Origin: JAWWOL01 sp033851545
GTDB taxonomy: Bacteria > Actinomycetota > Actinomycetes > JAWWOL01
Assembly: GCA_033851545.1 (NCBI GenBank)
Contig: JAWWOO010000016.1
Span: forward strand, 62,001 to 126,000
DNA length: 64,000 nt
Direction: 5' to 3'
The notes under the pieces are model-generated. The model worked only from the letters and a program-made list of their open reading frames with translations, did no database searches and was not told the DNA's origin. Shown one piece after another: positions 8,038 to 17,054 of this stretch. The stretch's first letter is position 1; every line of letters starts with the position of its first letter. A program made the translations under genes and the position numbers.

Positions 8038-8267
8038 CCTACGCTGTTCCCGTGCACCTCATTCTGGCCGGCCGCGTGCTGGCCGACAGCAGCAACGGTC
8101 CGGGCGCCGGGCTCGGCCTGGTCGTCTTCCTCGTGCTGCTGGTCGGCTGCATCTTCTTGTTCCGCTCGATGAGCGGCCGGATCAAGCGACTGCCGGCCAG
8201 CTTCGGCCCACCGCCGCCCGCCTCGCCCGAGACGCAGCCGCCCGACGAGGACCCGAAGCCTCAGTAG
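8034..8267 (+). CDS. Small single-pass membrane protein after mca
   Basis: 77 residues from the GTG at 8034, which overlaps the mca stop by four bases; an alternative GTG at 8052 lies nine bases after a TACGCT box. It has a short N-terminal segment, one hydrophobic helix (GLGLVVFLVLLVGCIFLFRSM), then a basic patch and a Pro-rich acidic tail. It occupies the position of Rv1083 after mca. No known catalytic motif; function unknown. Confidence 0.75.
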   Translation: MTYAVPVHLILAGRVLADSSNGPGAGLGLVVFLVLLVGCIFLFRSMSGRIKRLPASFGPPPPASPETQPPDEDPKPQ

Positions 8268-8686
8268 TCCGGCCGCTGCCGGTTCGCCTTGATCTGCCCG
8301 CGCTGCTTCTTGGCGTCGATCCGGCGTTGCTTGGCCCCTGCCGAGGGGCGGGTCGGCCTTCGGGTCGCCGGCGGCGGTGCGATCGCGTCCCGCAACACGG
8401 CCGCCAACCGGGCCTCGGCCGCCTCGCGGTTGCGCAGCTGTGACCGGTGCTCGCTCGCGCTGACCGTGAGGACACCGTCGACCAGGCGGTTCGCCAGGCG
8501 CTCCAGGGCCCGCGCCCGGTGGACCGGTCCGATCGCCGTCGACTGCGCCAGGTCGTACGAGAGCTCGACCCTGCTGTCGGTCGTGTTGACCCCCTGGCCG
8601 CCCGGCCCCGATGACCTGGAGAAACGCCAGCCCAGCTCGCGCTCGGGGATCACGAGCGAGCGGTGGACTTCCAGGTCTCCGGGCAC
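8261..8686 (-). CDS. arfB: Alternative ribosome-rescue factor ArfB (peptidyl-tRNA hydrolase)
   Basis: A 141-residue protein with the release-factor catalytic GGQ loop (SSGPGGQGVNTTDSRVEL, about residues 25-42) and a long basic C-terminal tail (AKQRRIDAKKQRGQIKANRQR) that in ArfB/YaeJ enters the empty mRNA channel of stalled ribosomes. It lacks the codon-recognition domain of RF1/RF2. It hydrolyses peptidyl-tRNA on non-stop complexes. Its 3' end overlaps the convergent small membrane gene by seven bases. It marks the left edge of the accessory block. Confidence 0.93.
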   Translation of the reverse strand: MPGDLEVHRSLVIPERELGWRFSRSSGPGGQGVNTTDSRVELSYDLAQSTAIGPVHRARALERLANRLVDGVLTVSASEHRSQLRNREAAEARLAAVLRDAIAPPPATRRPTRPSAGAKQRRIDAKKQRGQIKANRQRPDY

Positions 8687-8762
8687 GTGTCCATGATCTC
8701 AGGAGTGACACCGGCGTTGCCGGGTACGGCGCCGGTCGAGGGTGCTGAGGGAGGCTGCTGTG

Positions 8763-9038
8763 GTGACGCGCACGCAGGTGCTGGGGCTGGTCGAGGGCGG
8801 AGCCTCGTACGAGGAGGCGGGTGCCTCGCTGGGCATCCCTGCCGGTCGGGCCTACCTGATCGCGACGGGGCTGCCGGCCGACGGCTCGATGGCCATCGCG
8901 CCGGAGGAGCGGGTACGGCCGGGCGTGCTGGCGCAGAGTACGCAGCGCCTGTCCAACCCGCCGCACGTGAACCCGACCGTGAAGCCGGAGATACGGGACT
9001 GGGTACGCGGGCGAGCCGCGCGCGAGCTGGCGCACTGA
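8763..9038 (+). CDS. Small conserved protein heading the formate dehydrogenase operon
   Basis: 91 residues from the GTG at 8763 (an adjacent GTG at 8760 is equally possible); GAGGGAGG at 8747-8754 supports this start over the longer frame from 8742. The sequence VTRTQVLGLVEGGASYEEAGASLGIPAGRAYLIATGLPA (split here only for description) resembles a helix-turn-helix-like fold. The C-terminus carries NPPHVNPTVKPEIRDWV. It ends one base before the dehydrogenase start, so it is co-translated. A role as regulator or assembly factor for the enzyme is inference from position. Confidence 0.7.
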   Translation: MTRTQVLGLVEGGASYEEAGASLGIPAGRAYLIATGLPADGSMAIAPEERVRPGVLAQSTQRLSNPPHVNPTVKPEIRDWVRGRAARELAH

Positions 9039-9039
9039 G

Positions 9040-12000
9040 ATGGGCGTCAAGACCTTCCTCGAGGGCTGGCCGGTCTACCGGCAGCTGACCGGAACCGACC
9101 CGCTCGGCCGCGGTGCCGCGGCGAAGTCCAAGGTCAGTGACAACCTGACCAGCCGCAACACCGAGGCTGACCGCGTCGTGAAGTCCGTCTGCCCCTACTG
9201 CGCGGTCGGGTGCGGGCAGAACGTCTATGTCAAGGACGACAAGGTCATCCAGATCGAGGGCGACCCGGACAGCCCGATCAGCCGGGGTCGCTTGTGCCCC
9301 AAGGGATCCGCCAGCCTGCAGCTGACGACGGGCGAGGCCCGCGGGCACCAGGCGCTCTACCGCAGGCCGTACGGGACCGAGTGGGAGCCGATCGACCTCG
9401 GGACCGCGATGGACATGGTGGCCGAGCGGGTGCTCAAGACCCGCGCCGAGACCTTCGCCTGGGACACCGAGGACGGCCAGCGGGTGCGCAGGACGCTGGG
9501 GATCGCCCACCTCGGGGGGGCGACGCTGGACAACGAGGAGAACTACCTCATCAAGAAGCTGCTGACGGCGCTCGGCGTGGTGCAGGTCGAGAACCAGGCC
9601 AGGATCTGCCACAGCTCGACGGTCGCCGCGCTCGGTACGTCGTTCGGCCGCGGCGGCGGCACGACCTACATGCAGGACCTGCAGAACTCCGACTGCATCG
9701 TGATCGAGGGGTCCAACTTCGCCGAGGCGCACCCGGTCGGCTTCCAGTGGGTCATGGAGGCGAAAGCCCGTGGGGCCAAGGTGATCCACGTCGATCCGCG
9801 GTTCAGCCGGACGAGCGCGCTGGCTGACATCTTCGTGCCGATCCGGGCGGGCACGGACATCGTCTGGCTCGGTGCGCTCATCCACTACGTGCTCGAGAAC
9901 GAGAAGTACTTCCACGACTACGTGGTCAACTACACGAACGCGGCGACCCTGGTGAGCGAGGACTTCCGGGACACCGAGGACCTGGACGGTGTCTTCTCCG
10001 GGCTCGACCGCGACAAGCACGTCTACGACACGGACTCCTGGCAGTACTCCGGCGTGGAGGCGACGGCGGCGTCCGGCTCACGCGACTCGCAGTACGACGC
10101 CCGTACGGGCAAGGGGAAGTCGGTCGCCGACGCGGGCCGGGCCGAGTCGCACGGCCACGGCGGGCCTGGGCCGAGCCAGACGCCGCACACCGACGAGACG
10201 CTGCAGCACCCGCGAACGGTGTTCCAGGTGCTCAAGCGGCACTACTCCCGCTACACAGCGGAGATGGTCGAGCAGGTCTGCGGCGTGCCGCGCGAGCAGT
10301 TCGAGCGGGTCGCCGAGCTGATCACCGACAACTCCAACCGCGACCGGACGACAGCGTTCGCCTATGCCGTCGGCTGGACCCAGCACACCGTCGGCGTGCA
10401 GTACATCCGCACGGCCAGCATCCTGCAGCTGCTGCTCGGCAACATCGGCCGCCCCGGCGGGGGCATCCTCGCCCTGCGTGGGCATGCGTCGATCCAGGGC
10501 TCCAGCGACATTCCCACCCTCTTCGATCTGTTGCCGGGCTACATCCCCATGCCACACGCACATCTCGACGAGACGCTGCGGTCGTTCATCGAGGCCGACA
10601 GCGCCGACAAGGGCTACTGGGCCAACCTCGACAAGTATCTGATCAGCCTGCTCAAGGCCTGGTGGGGCGCCAACGCCACTGCTGAGAACGATTACGCCTT
10701 CGACTACCTGCCGCGCCTCACCGGGTCCCACAGCACGTACGAGACCGTGCAGCTGCAGATCGAGGGCGAGTGCAAGGGCTACTTCCTGATGGGGGAGAAT
10801 CCTGCCGTCGGCTCGGCGAACACCAAGATGCAACGGCTCGGCATGGCCAACCTCGAGTGGCTGGTGGTACGGGACTTTTCGCTGATCGAGAGCGCGACCT
10901 GGTGGAAGGACGGGCCCGAGATCGAGAGTGGTGAGCTCAGGACCGACGAGATCGGCACCGAGGTCTTCTTCTTCCCCGCCGCTTCCCACACCGAGAAGTC
11001 GGGCAGCTTCACCAACACCAATCGGCTGCTCCAGTGGCGGCACGCGGCCGTCGAGCCGACCGGGGATGCGCGCAGCGACCTGTGGTTCATGTACCACCTC
11101 GGCAAGCGGATCCGGGATCGGCTGGCCGGGTCGACCGACGAACGGGACCGGCCGGTGCTCGACCTCACCTGGGACTACCCCACCGCCGGATCCCAGGACG
11201 AGCCGGTAGGTGAGGCGGTGCTCGCCGAGATCAACGGGTGGGACGCTGAGGGCAACCACCTGTCCTCGTACGAGGAGCTCAAGGCCGACGGCACGACGTC
11301 CTGCGGGTGCTGGATCTACTGCGGTGTCTACAAGGACGGCGTCAACCAGGCTGCCAGGCGCAAGCCGGGCAAGGAGCAGAGCTGGGTCTCCCCGGAGTGG
11401 GCGTGGGCCTGGCCGGCCAACCGGCGGACGCTCTACAGCCGCGCCTCTGCCGACCCCGACGGCAACCCGTGGAGCCCGCGCAAGGCCCTGGTGTGGTGGG
11501 ACGCCGATGCCCAGAAGTGGACTGGGCACGACACTCCGGACTTCCCGCCGACCAAGGCGCCGTCCTACCGGCCCGGCCCGGACGCCAAGGGTGTCGACGC
11601 GATCAGCGGCATCGACCCGTTCATCCTGCAGTCCGACGGCAAGGGCTGGTTGTACACCCCCGTCGGGCTGGTGGACGGCCCGATGCCGACGCACTACGAG
11701 CCGCAGGAGTCCCCGTTCGAGAACCTTCTCTACAAGCAGCAGAGCAACCCCGTACGCAAGGCGGTCGAGAGTCGGCACAACCGTTACGCACCACCGGGGA
11801 ACGAACCCGGGTCGCAGGTCTATCCGTACGTCGTCACGACCTATCGGGTGACTGAGCACTTCACGGCCGGCGGGATGACCCGCTGGCTGCCCTACCTGGC
11901 GGAGCTCCAGCCGGCCATGTTCGTCGAGGTCTCGCCTGAGCTCGCAGCCGAGCGCAAGCTCCAGAATGCCGGCTGGGCAACGATTGTCACTGCGCGGGGA

Positions 12001-12297
12001 GTCATCGAGGCCCGGGTGCTGGTCACCGACCGGATGTCACCCCTGACGGTCGGCGGCCGGACGATGCACCAGATCGGCATGCCCTACCACTGGGGTCCCA
12101 ACGGTCTGACCACCGGGGACGCCTTCAACGAGCTGTCCTCGATCTCGCTCGACCCGAACGTCTCCATCCAGGAGGTCAAGGCACTGGCGGCGGACATCCG
12201 TCCGGGCCGACGGCCGCGAGGCGCCGCGAGGCTGCGCTACGTCGAGGGGTTCCAGCGTCGGGCAGGCGTCACCGCGAGCACCGGCCAGGAGGCCTGA
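9040..12297 (+). CDS. Formate dehydrogenase-type molybdopterin oxidoreductase, catalytic subunit
   Basis: A 1085-residue bis-MGD molybdo/tungsto enzyme of the FdnG/FdoG type, oxidising formate to CO2. The N-terminal [4Fe-4S] motif is CPYCAVGCG with Cys51, Cys54, Cys58 and Cys86 (LCPKG). The catalytic motif is RICHSST: Cys190-His191, where E. coli FdnG has selenocysteine-His. The hallmark ETLQHPRTVFQVLKRHYSRY lies mid-protein and the C-terminal dinucleotide-binding domain is present. No twin-arginine signal peptide is visible, so the active site probably faces the cytoplasm, unlike E. coli FDH-N/O. The stop is followed three bases later by the ferredoxin subunit gene. I see no FdhD-type assembly gene nearby. 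Confidence 0.92.
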   Translation: MGVKTFLEGWPVYRQLTGTDPLGRGAAAKSKVSDNLTSRNTEADRVVKSVCPYCAVGCGQNVYVKDDKVIQIEGDPDSPISRGRLCPKGSASLQLTTGEARGHQALYRRPYGTEWEPIDLGTAMDMVAERVLKTRAETFAWDTEDGQRVRRTLGIAHLGGATLDNEENYLIKKLLTALGVVQVENQARICHSSTVAALGTSFGRGGGTTYMQDLQNSDCIVIEGSNFAEAHPVGFQWVMEAKARGAKVIHVDPRFSRTSALADIFVPIRAGTDIVWLGALIHYVLENEKYFHDYVVNYTNAATLVSEDFRDTEDLDGVFSGLDRDKHVYDTDSWQYSGVEATAASGSRDSQYDARTGKGKSVADAGRAESHGHGGPGPSQTPHTDETLQHPRTVFQVLKRHYSRYTAEMVEQVCGVPREQFERVAELITDNSNRDRTTAFAYAVGWTQHTVGVQYIRTASILQLLLGNIGRPGGGILALRGHASIQGSSDIPTLFDLLPGYIPMPHAHLDETLRSFIEADSADKGYWANLDKYLISLLKAWWGANATAENDYAFDYLPRLTGSHSTYETVQLQIEGECKGYFLMGENPAVGSANTKMQRLGMANLEWLVVRDFSLIESATWWKDGPEIESGELRTDEIGTEVFFFPAASHTEKSGSFTNTNRLLQWRHAAVEPTGDARSDLWFMYHLGKRIRDRLAGSTDERDRPVLDLTWDYPTAGSQDEPVGEAVLAEINGWDAEGNHLSSYEELKADGTTSCGCWIYCGVYKDGVNQAARRKPGKEQSWVSPEWAWAWPANRRTLYSRASADPDGNPWSPRKALVWWDADAQKWTGHDTPDFPPTKAPSYRPGPDAKGVDAISGIDPFILQSDGKGWLYTPVGLVDGPMPTHYEPQESPFENLLYKQQSNPVRKAVESRHNRYAPPGNEPGSQVYPYVVTTYRVTEHFTAGGMTRWLPYLAELQPAMFVEVSPELAAERKLQNAGWATIVTARGVIEARVLVTDRMSPLTVGGRTMHQIGMPYHWGPNGLTTGDAFNELSSISLDPNVSIQEVKALAADIRPGRRPRGAARLRYVEGFQRRAGVTASTGQEA

Positions 12298-12300
12298 GCC

Positions 12301-13233
12301 ATGACCGACATCGACTTGAAGGCCATGCTCTACGGGGCCGAGCACGACGTCGCGCGTGACGCGGGTTACCCGGATGCGCCACCCCGCATGGGTTTCTTCA
12401 CCGACACCAGCATCTGCATCGGGTGCAAGGCCTGCGAGGTGGCCTGCAAGGAGTGGAACCACGTCCCCGAGGACGGCATCAACTTCACCGGGATGTCCTA
12501 CGACAACTCTGTCTCGCTGGGTGCGGACACTTGGCGGCACGTGAAGTTCATCGAGCAGCCGAAGTCCCTCGGCAACAACTTCGCTGGTCTTCAGCGGGCG
12601 CCCGTCGACCTCGGCATGCCGACCCTCACCAGGCCGGGTGACGAGCTCGAGGCCGACCAGGCCAGTGAGTTCCGCTGGCTCATGGCCTCCGACGTCTGCA
12701 AGCACTGCACGCATGCGGCCTGCCTCGACGTCTGCCCGACCGGCGCGCTGTTCCGTACCGAGTTCGGCACCGTGGTGGTCCAGCAGGACGTCTGCAACGG
12801 TTGTGGTTACTGCGTTCCCGCCTGCCCGTACGGCGTCATCGACAAGCGGGAGGACGACGGGCGGGTCTGGAAGTGCACGCTGTGCTACGACCGGCTCGGC
12901 GAGGGCCAGGAACCGGCGTGCGCCAAGGCCTGCCCGACCGAGTCCATCCAGTTCGGTCCGCTGGACGAGCTGCGGGAGCGGGCGGCCAAGCGGGTCGAGC
13001 AGCTGCACGAGAGCGGGGTCACCGACGCCCGGCTCTACGGCGAGAGTCCCGACGACGGCGTCGGCGGCGATGGGGCGTTCTTCCTGCTGCTGGACGAGCC
13101 GGAGGTGTACGGGCTGCCGCCGGACCCCGTCGTCACCACCCGCGACCTGCCCTCGATGTGGAAGCATGCCGCCGCCGCGGCGGCCACCCTGCTGGCCGGC
13201 ATCGCCCTGTGCTTCGGCGGGAGGCGGTCGTGA
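12301..13233 (+). CDS. Formate dehydrogenase iron-sulfur (beta) subunit
   Basis: A 310-residue electron-transfer subunit with four Cys clusters of the DMSOR beta-subunit type: CIGCKACEVACKE, CKHCTHAACLDVCPTGA, CNGCGYCVPACP, and CTLCYDRLGEGQEPACAKACP. It should hold four [4Fe-4S] centres carrying electrons from the catalytic subunit to the membrane partner. A C-terminal hydrophobic helix (HAAAAAATLLAGIALCF) likely anchors it, as in FdnH. The start ATG is three bases after the preceding stop, and its stop overlaps the next GTG. Confidence 0.95.
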   Translation: MTDIDLKAMLYGAEHDVARDAGYPDAPPRMGFFTDTSICIGCKACEVACKEWNHVPEDGINFTGMSYDNSVSLGADTWRHVKFIEQPKSLGNNFAGLQRAPVDLGMPTLTRPGDELEADQASEFRWLMASDVCKHCTHAACLDVCPTGALFRTEFGTVVVQQDVCNGCGYCVPACPYGVIDKREDDGRVWKCTLCYDRLGEGQEPACAKACPTESIQFGPLDELRERAAKRVEQLHESGVTDARLYGESPDDGVGGDGAFFLLLDEPEVYGLPPDPVVTTRDLPSMWKHAAAAAATLLAGIALCFGGRRS

Positions 13234-14249
13234 CCGACGTCACCAAGGACGGCCTGGTCGGCGAACGACCCGGTCGCGAGGCGATGATCGGCGCCCACGG
13301 GACCACCGAGCGGCTGCGCCCTAGGCGAGGCAAGCGGCGGGGTGGCGAGCAGCTCATGGTTCCGCCGGCCGAGCCGGTCTCGTACTACGGCAAGCCCGTG
13401 CTCAACCGGCCGGTGTGGTCGGCCGGTGACATCGCCGGCTACCTGTTCACCGGTGGGCTGGCGGGTGCCTCGTCGGTGGTCGCAGCCGGCGCCGAGCTGA
13501 CCGGGCGGGACACCCTCGCCCGCAGCGCCAAGGTCACCGCGCTAGGCGCAATCTCCGTGTCGGCAGGGCTTCTCGTGCACGACCTGGGCCGTCCGGACCG
13601 GTTCTACAACATGCTCCGGGTGTTCAAGCCGACCTCCCCGATGAGTGTCGGCTCCTGGCTCCTCGCAGGGTACGGTCCTGCCGCCGGCGTCGCCGCCCTG
13701 ACCGACGTGACCGGCCTGTTCCCGAGGATCGGCCGCAGCGCCACCTTGGCCGCCGCCGGCCTCGGGCCTGCCGTCGCCTCGTACACCGGCGTCCTGTTCG
13801 CGGACACAGCCGTGCCGGCCTGGCACGAGGCCTACCGCGAGCTGCCGTTCGTGTTCGTGGGCTCGGCCACGATCGCGGCCTCGGGGCTGGGCCTGCTCGC
13901 CGCGCCGCTCGCCGAGAACGCGCCCGTACGACGGTCCGCGGTGCTGGGTGCCCTGGTCGAGCTGGCGGCGAGCCACCGGATGGAGGGGCACGGACTGGTG
14001 TCCGAGCCCTACGCCGAGGCCAAGGCCGGCCGGCTGCTCCGGGCTTCGAAGGCGCTCACCGTCGCCGGCGCGTTCACCGCGGCGACGCTGGCCGGCCGCA
14101 GCCGGCTCGGGGCAGCCGCTGCCGGTGGCGCGCTGCTCGCGGCCTCGGCGATCACCCGCTTCGGCATCTTCCAGGCCGGCCTCCAGTCGGCCGACGACCC
14201 GAAGTACACCCTGCGGCCGCAGCGGGATCGGCTGCAGAGTCGGGGTTAG
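13230..14249 (+). CDS. NrfD/PsrC-type membrane anchor subunit of formate dehydrogenase
   Basis: 339 residues from the GTG at 13230, which overlaps the previous stop (GTGA). After about 45 polar residues the protein has some eight hydrophobic segments and the NrfD-family region VHDLGRPDRFYNMLRVFKPTSPMSVGSW (described here by its ends), including the conserved LGRPxRFYxxxR. NrfD proteins pass electrons to or from quinone without haem, so this operon uses an NrfD anchor in place of the cytochrome b FdnI. Formate:quinone oxidoreduction is the likely overall function. Confidence 0.9.
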   Translation: MTDVTKDGLVGERPGREAMIGAHGTTERLRPRRGKRRGGEQLMVPPAEPVSYYGKPVLNRPVWSAGDIAGYLFTGGLAGASSVVAAGAELTGRDTLARSAKVTALGAISVSAGLLVHDLGRPDRFYNMLRVFKPTSPMSVGSWLLAGYGPAAGVAALTDVTGLFPRIGRSATLAAAGLGPAVASYTGVLFADTAVPAWHEAYRELPFVFVGSATIAASGLGLLAAPLAENAPVRRSAVLGALVELAASHRMEGHGLVSEPYAEAKAGRLLRASKALTVAGAFTAATLAGRSRLGAAAAGGALLAASAITRFGIFQAGLQSADDPKYTLRPQRDRLQSRG

Positions 14250-14350
14250 GACCGCTAGGACAGACGCACCCCGACCGGGCCAAGGATGCGTTCTCCCGGT
14301 CGTAAGGACCCCCTGCCCACGTCCGTGCTGCGGTCAGCCAGACTGGACGC

Positions 14351-15328
14351 ATGGACTACGTGAAGCTGGGCCGCACCGGCCTGGAAGTCTCCCGCATCTG
14401 CCTCGGCACGATGAGCTATGGCGACCCTAACCGCGGCAGCCACACCTGGTCCCTGGGCGAGGACGTGACGCGTGAGCACATCGGCCGCGCGGTCGAGCTC
14501 GGGATCAACTTCTTCGACACCGCCAACGTCTACTCCGACGGCACCAGCGAGGAGTTCGTCGGCCGGGCGCTGCGCGACGTCGCCCGTCGCGAGGCGGTCG
14601 TCATCGCGACCAAGGTGCACGGCAGGATGCACGAGGGCCCCAACGGCGCAGGCCTGTCCCGCAAGGTCATCCTTACTGAGATCGACAACAGCCTGCGCCG
14701 GCTCGGCACGGACTACGTCGACCTCTACCAGATCCACCGCTGGGACGCGTCCACGCCGATCGAGGAGACCCTCGAGGCGCTGCACGACGTCGTACGGGCC
14801 GGAAAGGCGCGCTACATCGGGGCCTCGTCGATGTATGCCTGGCAGTTCGCCCAGGCCCTCTACACCGCGGACCTCAACGGCTGGACCCGGTTCGTGTCGA
14901 TGCAGGACCACTACAACCTGCTCAACCGCGAGGAGGAGCGCGAGATGCTCCCGCTCTGCGCCGACCAGGGCATCGGCGTCCTGCCGTGGAGCCCGCTGGC
15001 CCGCGGCCGGCTGACCCGGGACTGGGACGAGACGACCGAACGGTCCGAGACCGACGAGTTCGGCAAGTCGCTCTACGACACCTCCGACAGCGACCGCCGG
15101 ATCGCGGCCAGGGTCGCGGCCGTGGCCGAGGAGCGCGGCGTGCCGAGGGCGCAGGTCGCGCTGGCCTGGGTCGCCCAGAACCCCACCGTGACCGCGCCCA
15201 TCGTCGGGGCCACCAAGCCGCACCACCTCGATGACGCGGTCGCAGCGCTCGACTTGCAGCTCACACCCGACGAGATCGCCGTGCTCGAGGAGCCGTACGT
15301 GCCGCACAACGTTGCCGGCTTCAGCTGA
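14351..15328 (+). CDS. Aldo/keto reductase
   Basis: A 325-residue (alpha/beta)8 NADPH-dependent aldo/keto reductase. The catalytic tetrad is readable: Asp in FFDTANVY with its Tyr, Lys in VVIATKVHG, and His in LYQIHRWD. NADPH-binding elements near the end include APIVGATKPHHLDDAV. Substrate is unknown; the sequence resembles the YajO/AKR11-like group. The ATG start has an upstream CAGACT box about six bases away, suggesting a leaderless transcript. It is convergent with the GH13 gene. Confidence 0.92.
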   Translation: MDYVKLGRTGLEVSRICLGTMSYGDPNRGSHTWSLGEDVTREHIGRAVELGINFFDTANVYSDGTSEEFVGRALRDVARREAVVIATKVHGRMHEGPNGAGLSRKVILTEIDNSLRRLGTDYVDLYQIHRWDASTPIEETLEALHDVVRAGKARYIGASSMYAWQFAQALYTADLNGWTRFVSMQDHYNLLNREEEREMLPLCADQGIGVLPWSPLARGRLTRDWDETTERSETDEFGKSLYDTSDSDRRIAARVAAVAEERGVPRAQVALAWVAQNPTVTAPIVGATKPHHLDDAVAALDLQLTPDEIAVLEEPYVPHNVAGFS

Positions 15329-15358
15329 TCGGCCTGCACGGCAAAGGTCAGCGGCCGA
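15329..15358. terminator. Weak hairpin between convergent genes
   Basis: TCGGCC at 15329-15334 and GGCCGA at 15353-15358 could pair across an 18-base loop in the 34-bp gap between the convergent reductase and GH13 genes. Short stem and long loop; marginal. Confidence 0.3.
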
Positions 15359-15362
15359 CCGG

Positions 15363-17054
15363 CTAGGGCTGCCGGGCGCGGTCGTGCAGCCAACCCGTGC
15401 TGTTCGCCGGCAGGGGTGAGCTGTCGTGGCCGTCGTCACTTCGCAGGACCCAGTCGCCCCAGCCGGGCGGGGGCGCGTAAGGTGCGCCGCCGAAGACCGT
15501 GACCGAGACGGTCTCAGCGCGCCGGAACGCGAGGACGTCGTCCCGGCCGCTGTCCAGCCACTGGAGCGTGGACTCCGGGTCGATCGCCTGCCTGGCGCTC
15601 ATGGCCTGCCGGTAGAACGCGAGCATGGATCCGGGATCGTCCTGCCGGTCGGCTGCGAACGTGGCGAACCACGCCGGCTGGGGCAGCCACGGCCGTGCTG
15701 CCCCGGCCGGCGAGAAGCCGAACGAGGTGCTGTCTGCGGACCAGGGCAGCGGGATCCGGGACCCGTCCCGACCGTGCTCCAGGTGCCCCGACCGTTGCCA
15801 GATGGGGTCGCGCCGGGAGTCGTCGGGGAGGTCCTGGAACTCCGGCAGGCCGAGCTCCTCGCCCTGGTAGAGGTAGACCGAGCCGGGCAGAGCCAGCGTC
15901 AGCAACAGCGCCGCCCGGGCCCTTGCCGTGCCCAGCGCCAGGTCGACCCTGCCACGGGCCCGGGTGCGGGTCGCATTGACGTCGACCGTCGTGAGCGGCT
16001 CGGGCTCGACCAGGCCGTACCTCGTGACCGAGCGGTGGACGTCGTGGCTGTTCAGGGTCCAGGTGGCCACCCCGGCTCCGTCACCGAGGGCGGCCAAACC
16101 CTCCAGGCTGGCGGCCAGCGACGTACGGAAGGCGGTGGCCTCGAAGGGCTGCTGCAGCAGGTCGAAGTAGAACACCTGGCAGAGCTCGCCGGCGCGGATG
16201 TAGGACGCGGTCTGGGCCGGCGGCAGCCACACCTCGCCGACCAGGGTCAGGTCGCGGTCGTACCGCTCCGCGATCTGCCGCCAGCGCCGGAAGATCGCGT
16301 GCACTCCGGGTTGGTTCCACTGGTACGGGTTCTCGGCGACCGGGTCGTCTACGTCCGGCAGACCGGGGAACTTGACCATGGCGTAGGCGACGTCGATCCG
16401 GAAGCCGTCGATGCCCCGGTCGAACCAGGCGGTGAGCACCGCGTCGAACATCGCGGCCACGTCCTCGTTGTCCCAGTCGAAGTCGGGCTGGCTGACGTCG
16501 AAGCTGTGGAGGTACCACTGCTCCGGCGTTCCGTCCGGCGCGACGAGCCGGGTCCAGGCAGGGCCGCCGAACACCGATCGCCAGTTGTTCGGCGGGAGCG
16601 CCCCGTCGGCTCCCTTGCCGTCCCGGAAGATGAACCGGGCCCGCTCGGTCGAGCCTGGCGCCGACGCGACGGCAGCCTTGAACCAGGCGTGCTGGTCGGA
16701 GCAGTGGTTGGGCACGAGGTCCATCAGCACCTTGAGGCCCCGCGCGTGGGCCGCGTCGAGCAGCCGCTGGAATGCTGGCAGGCCGCCGTACTGCCGGTCG
16801 ATGTCGAAGTAGTCCGCGACGTCGTAGCCGCCGTCGCGGTTGGGGGAGGGGTAGCAGGGGTTGAGCCACAGGCCGTCGACCCCGAGGCCGGCGATGTGGT
16901 CGAGCCGGGCCGTGATGCCGTCGAGGTCACCGACGCCGTCACCGTCGGAGTCGGCGAACGAGCGGACGTACAGCTGGTAGATCACACTGTTGCGCCACCA
17001 CGGGGCGGCCGGTGCCAGCGCGGTGTCGGGGGAGTCGGTCCGTGCAGTGGTCAT
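15363..17054 (-). CDS. GH13 alpha-glucosidase (oligo-1,6-glucosidase/dextran glucosidase type)
   Basis: A 563-residue glycoside hydrolase family 13 enzyme. Conserved regions are visible: DLVPNH (112-117), GFRIDVAY with nucleophile Asp221, LVGEVW with acid/base Glu274, and NSHDV (336-339) with the transition-state Asp338. There is no signal peptide, so it is cytoplasmic. The last gene of an operon with GH66, its start overlaps the GH66 stop (ATGA). With an isomalto-oligosaccharide importer upstream, exo-cleavage of alpha-1,6 glucosides to glucose is the probable role. The C-terminal beta domain seems short and the exact specificity is uncertain. Confidence 0.9.
   Translation of the reverse strand: MTTARTDSPDTALAPAAPWWRNSVIYQLYVRSFADSDGDGVGDLDGITARLDHIAGLGVDGLWLNPCYPSPNRDGGYDVADYFDIDRQYGGLPAFQRLLDAAHARGLKVLMDLVPNHCSDQHAWFKAAVASAPGSTERARFIFRDGKGADGALPPNNWRSVFGGPAWTRLVAPDGTPEQWYLHSFDVSQPDFDWDNEDVAAMFDAVLTAWFDRGIDGFRIDVAYAMVKFPGLPDVDDPVAENPYQWNQPGVHAIFRRWRQIAERYDRDLTLVGEVWLPPAQTASYIRAGELCQVFYFDLLQQPFEATAFRTSLAASLEGLAALGDGAGVATWTLNSHDVHRSVTRYGLVEPEPLTTVDVNATRTRARGRVDLALGTARARAALLLTLALPGSVYLYQGEELGLPEFQDLPDDSRRDPIWQRSGHLEHGRDGSRIPLPWSADSTSFGFSPAGAARPWLPQPAWFATFAADRQDDPGSMLAFYRQAMSARQAIDPESTLQWLDSGRDDVLAFRRAETVSVTVFGGAPYAPPPGWGDWVLRSDDGHDSSPLPANSTGWLHDRARQP

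Noticed and set aside
9607..9612. Selenocysteine in formate dehydrogenase
   Set aside because: The catalytic codon is TGC (Cys190) and there is no in-frame TGA.
10078..11859. 593-codon frame antisense to the formate dehydrogenase subunit
   Set aside because: Shadow of a strongly supported molybdopterin enzyme; no recognisable domain.
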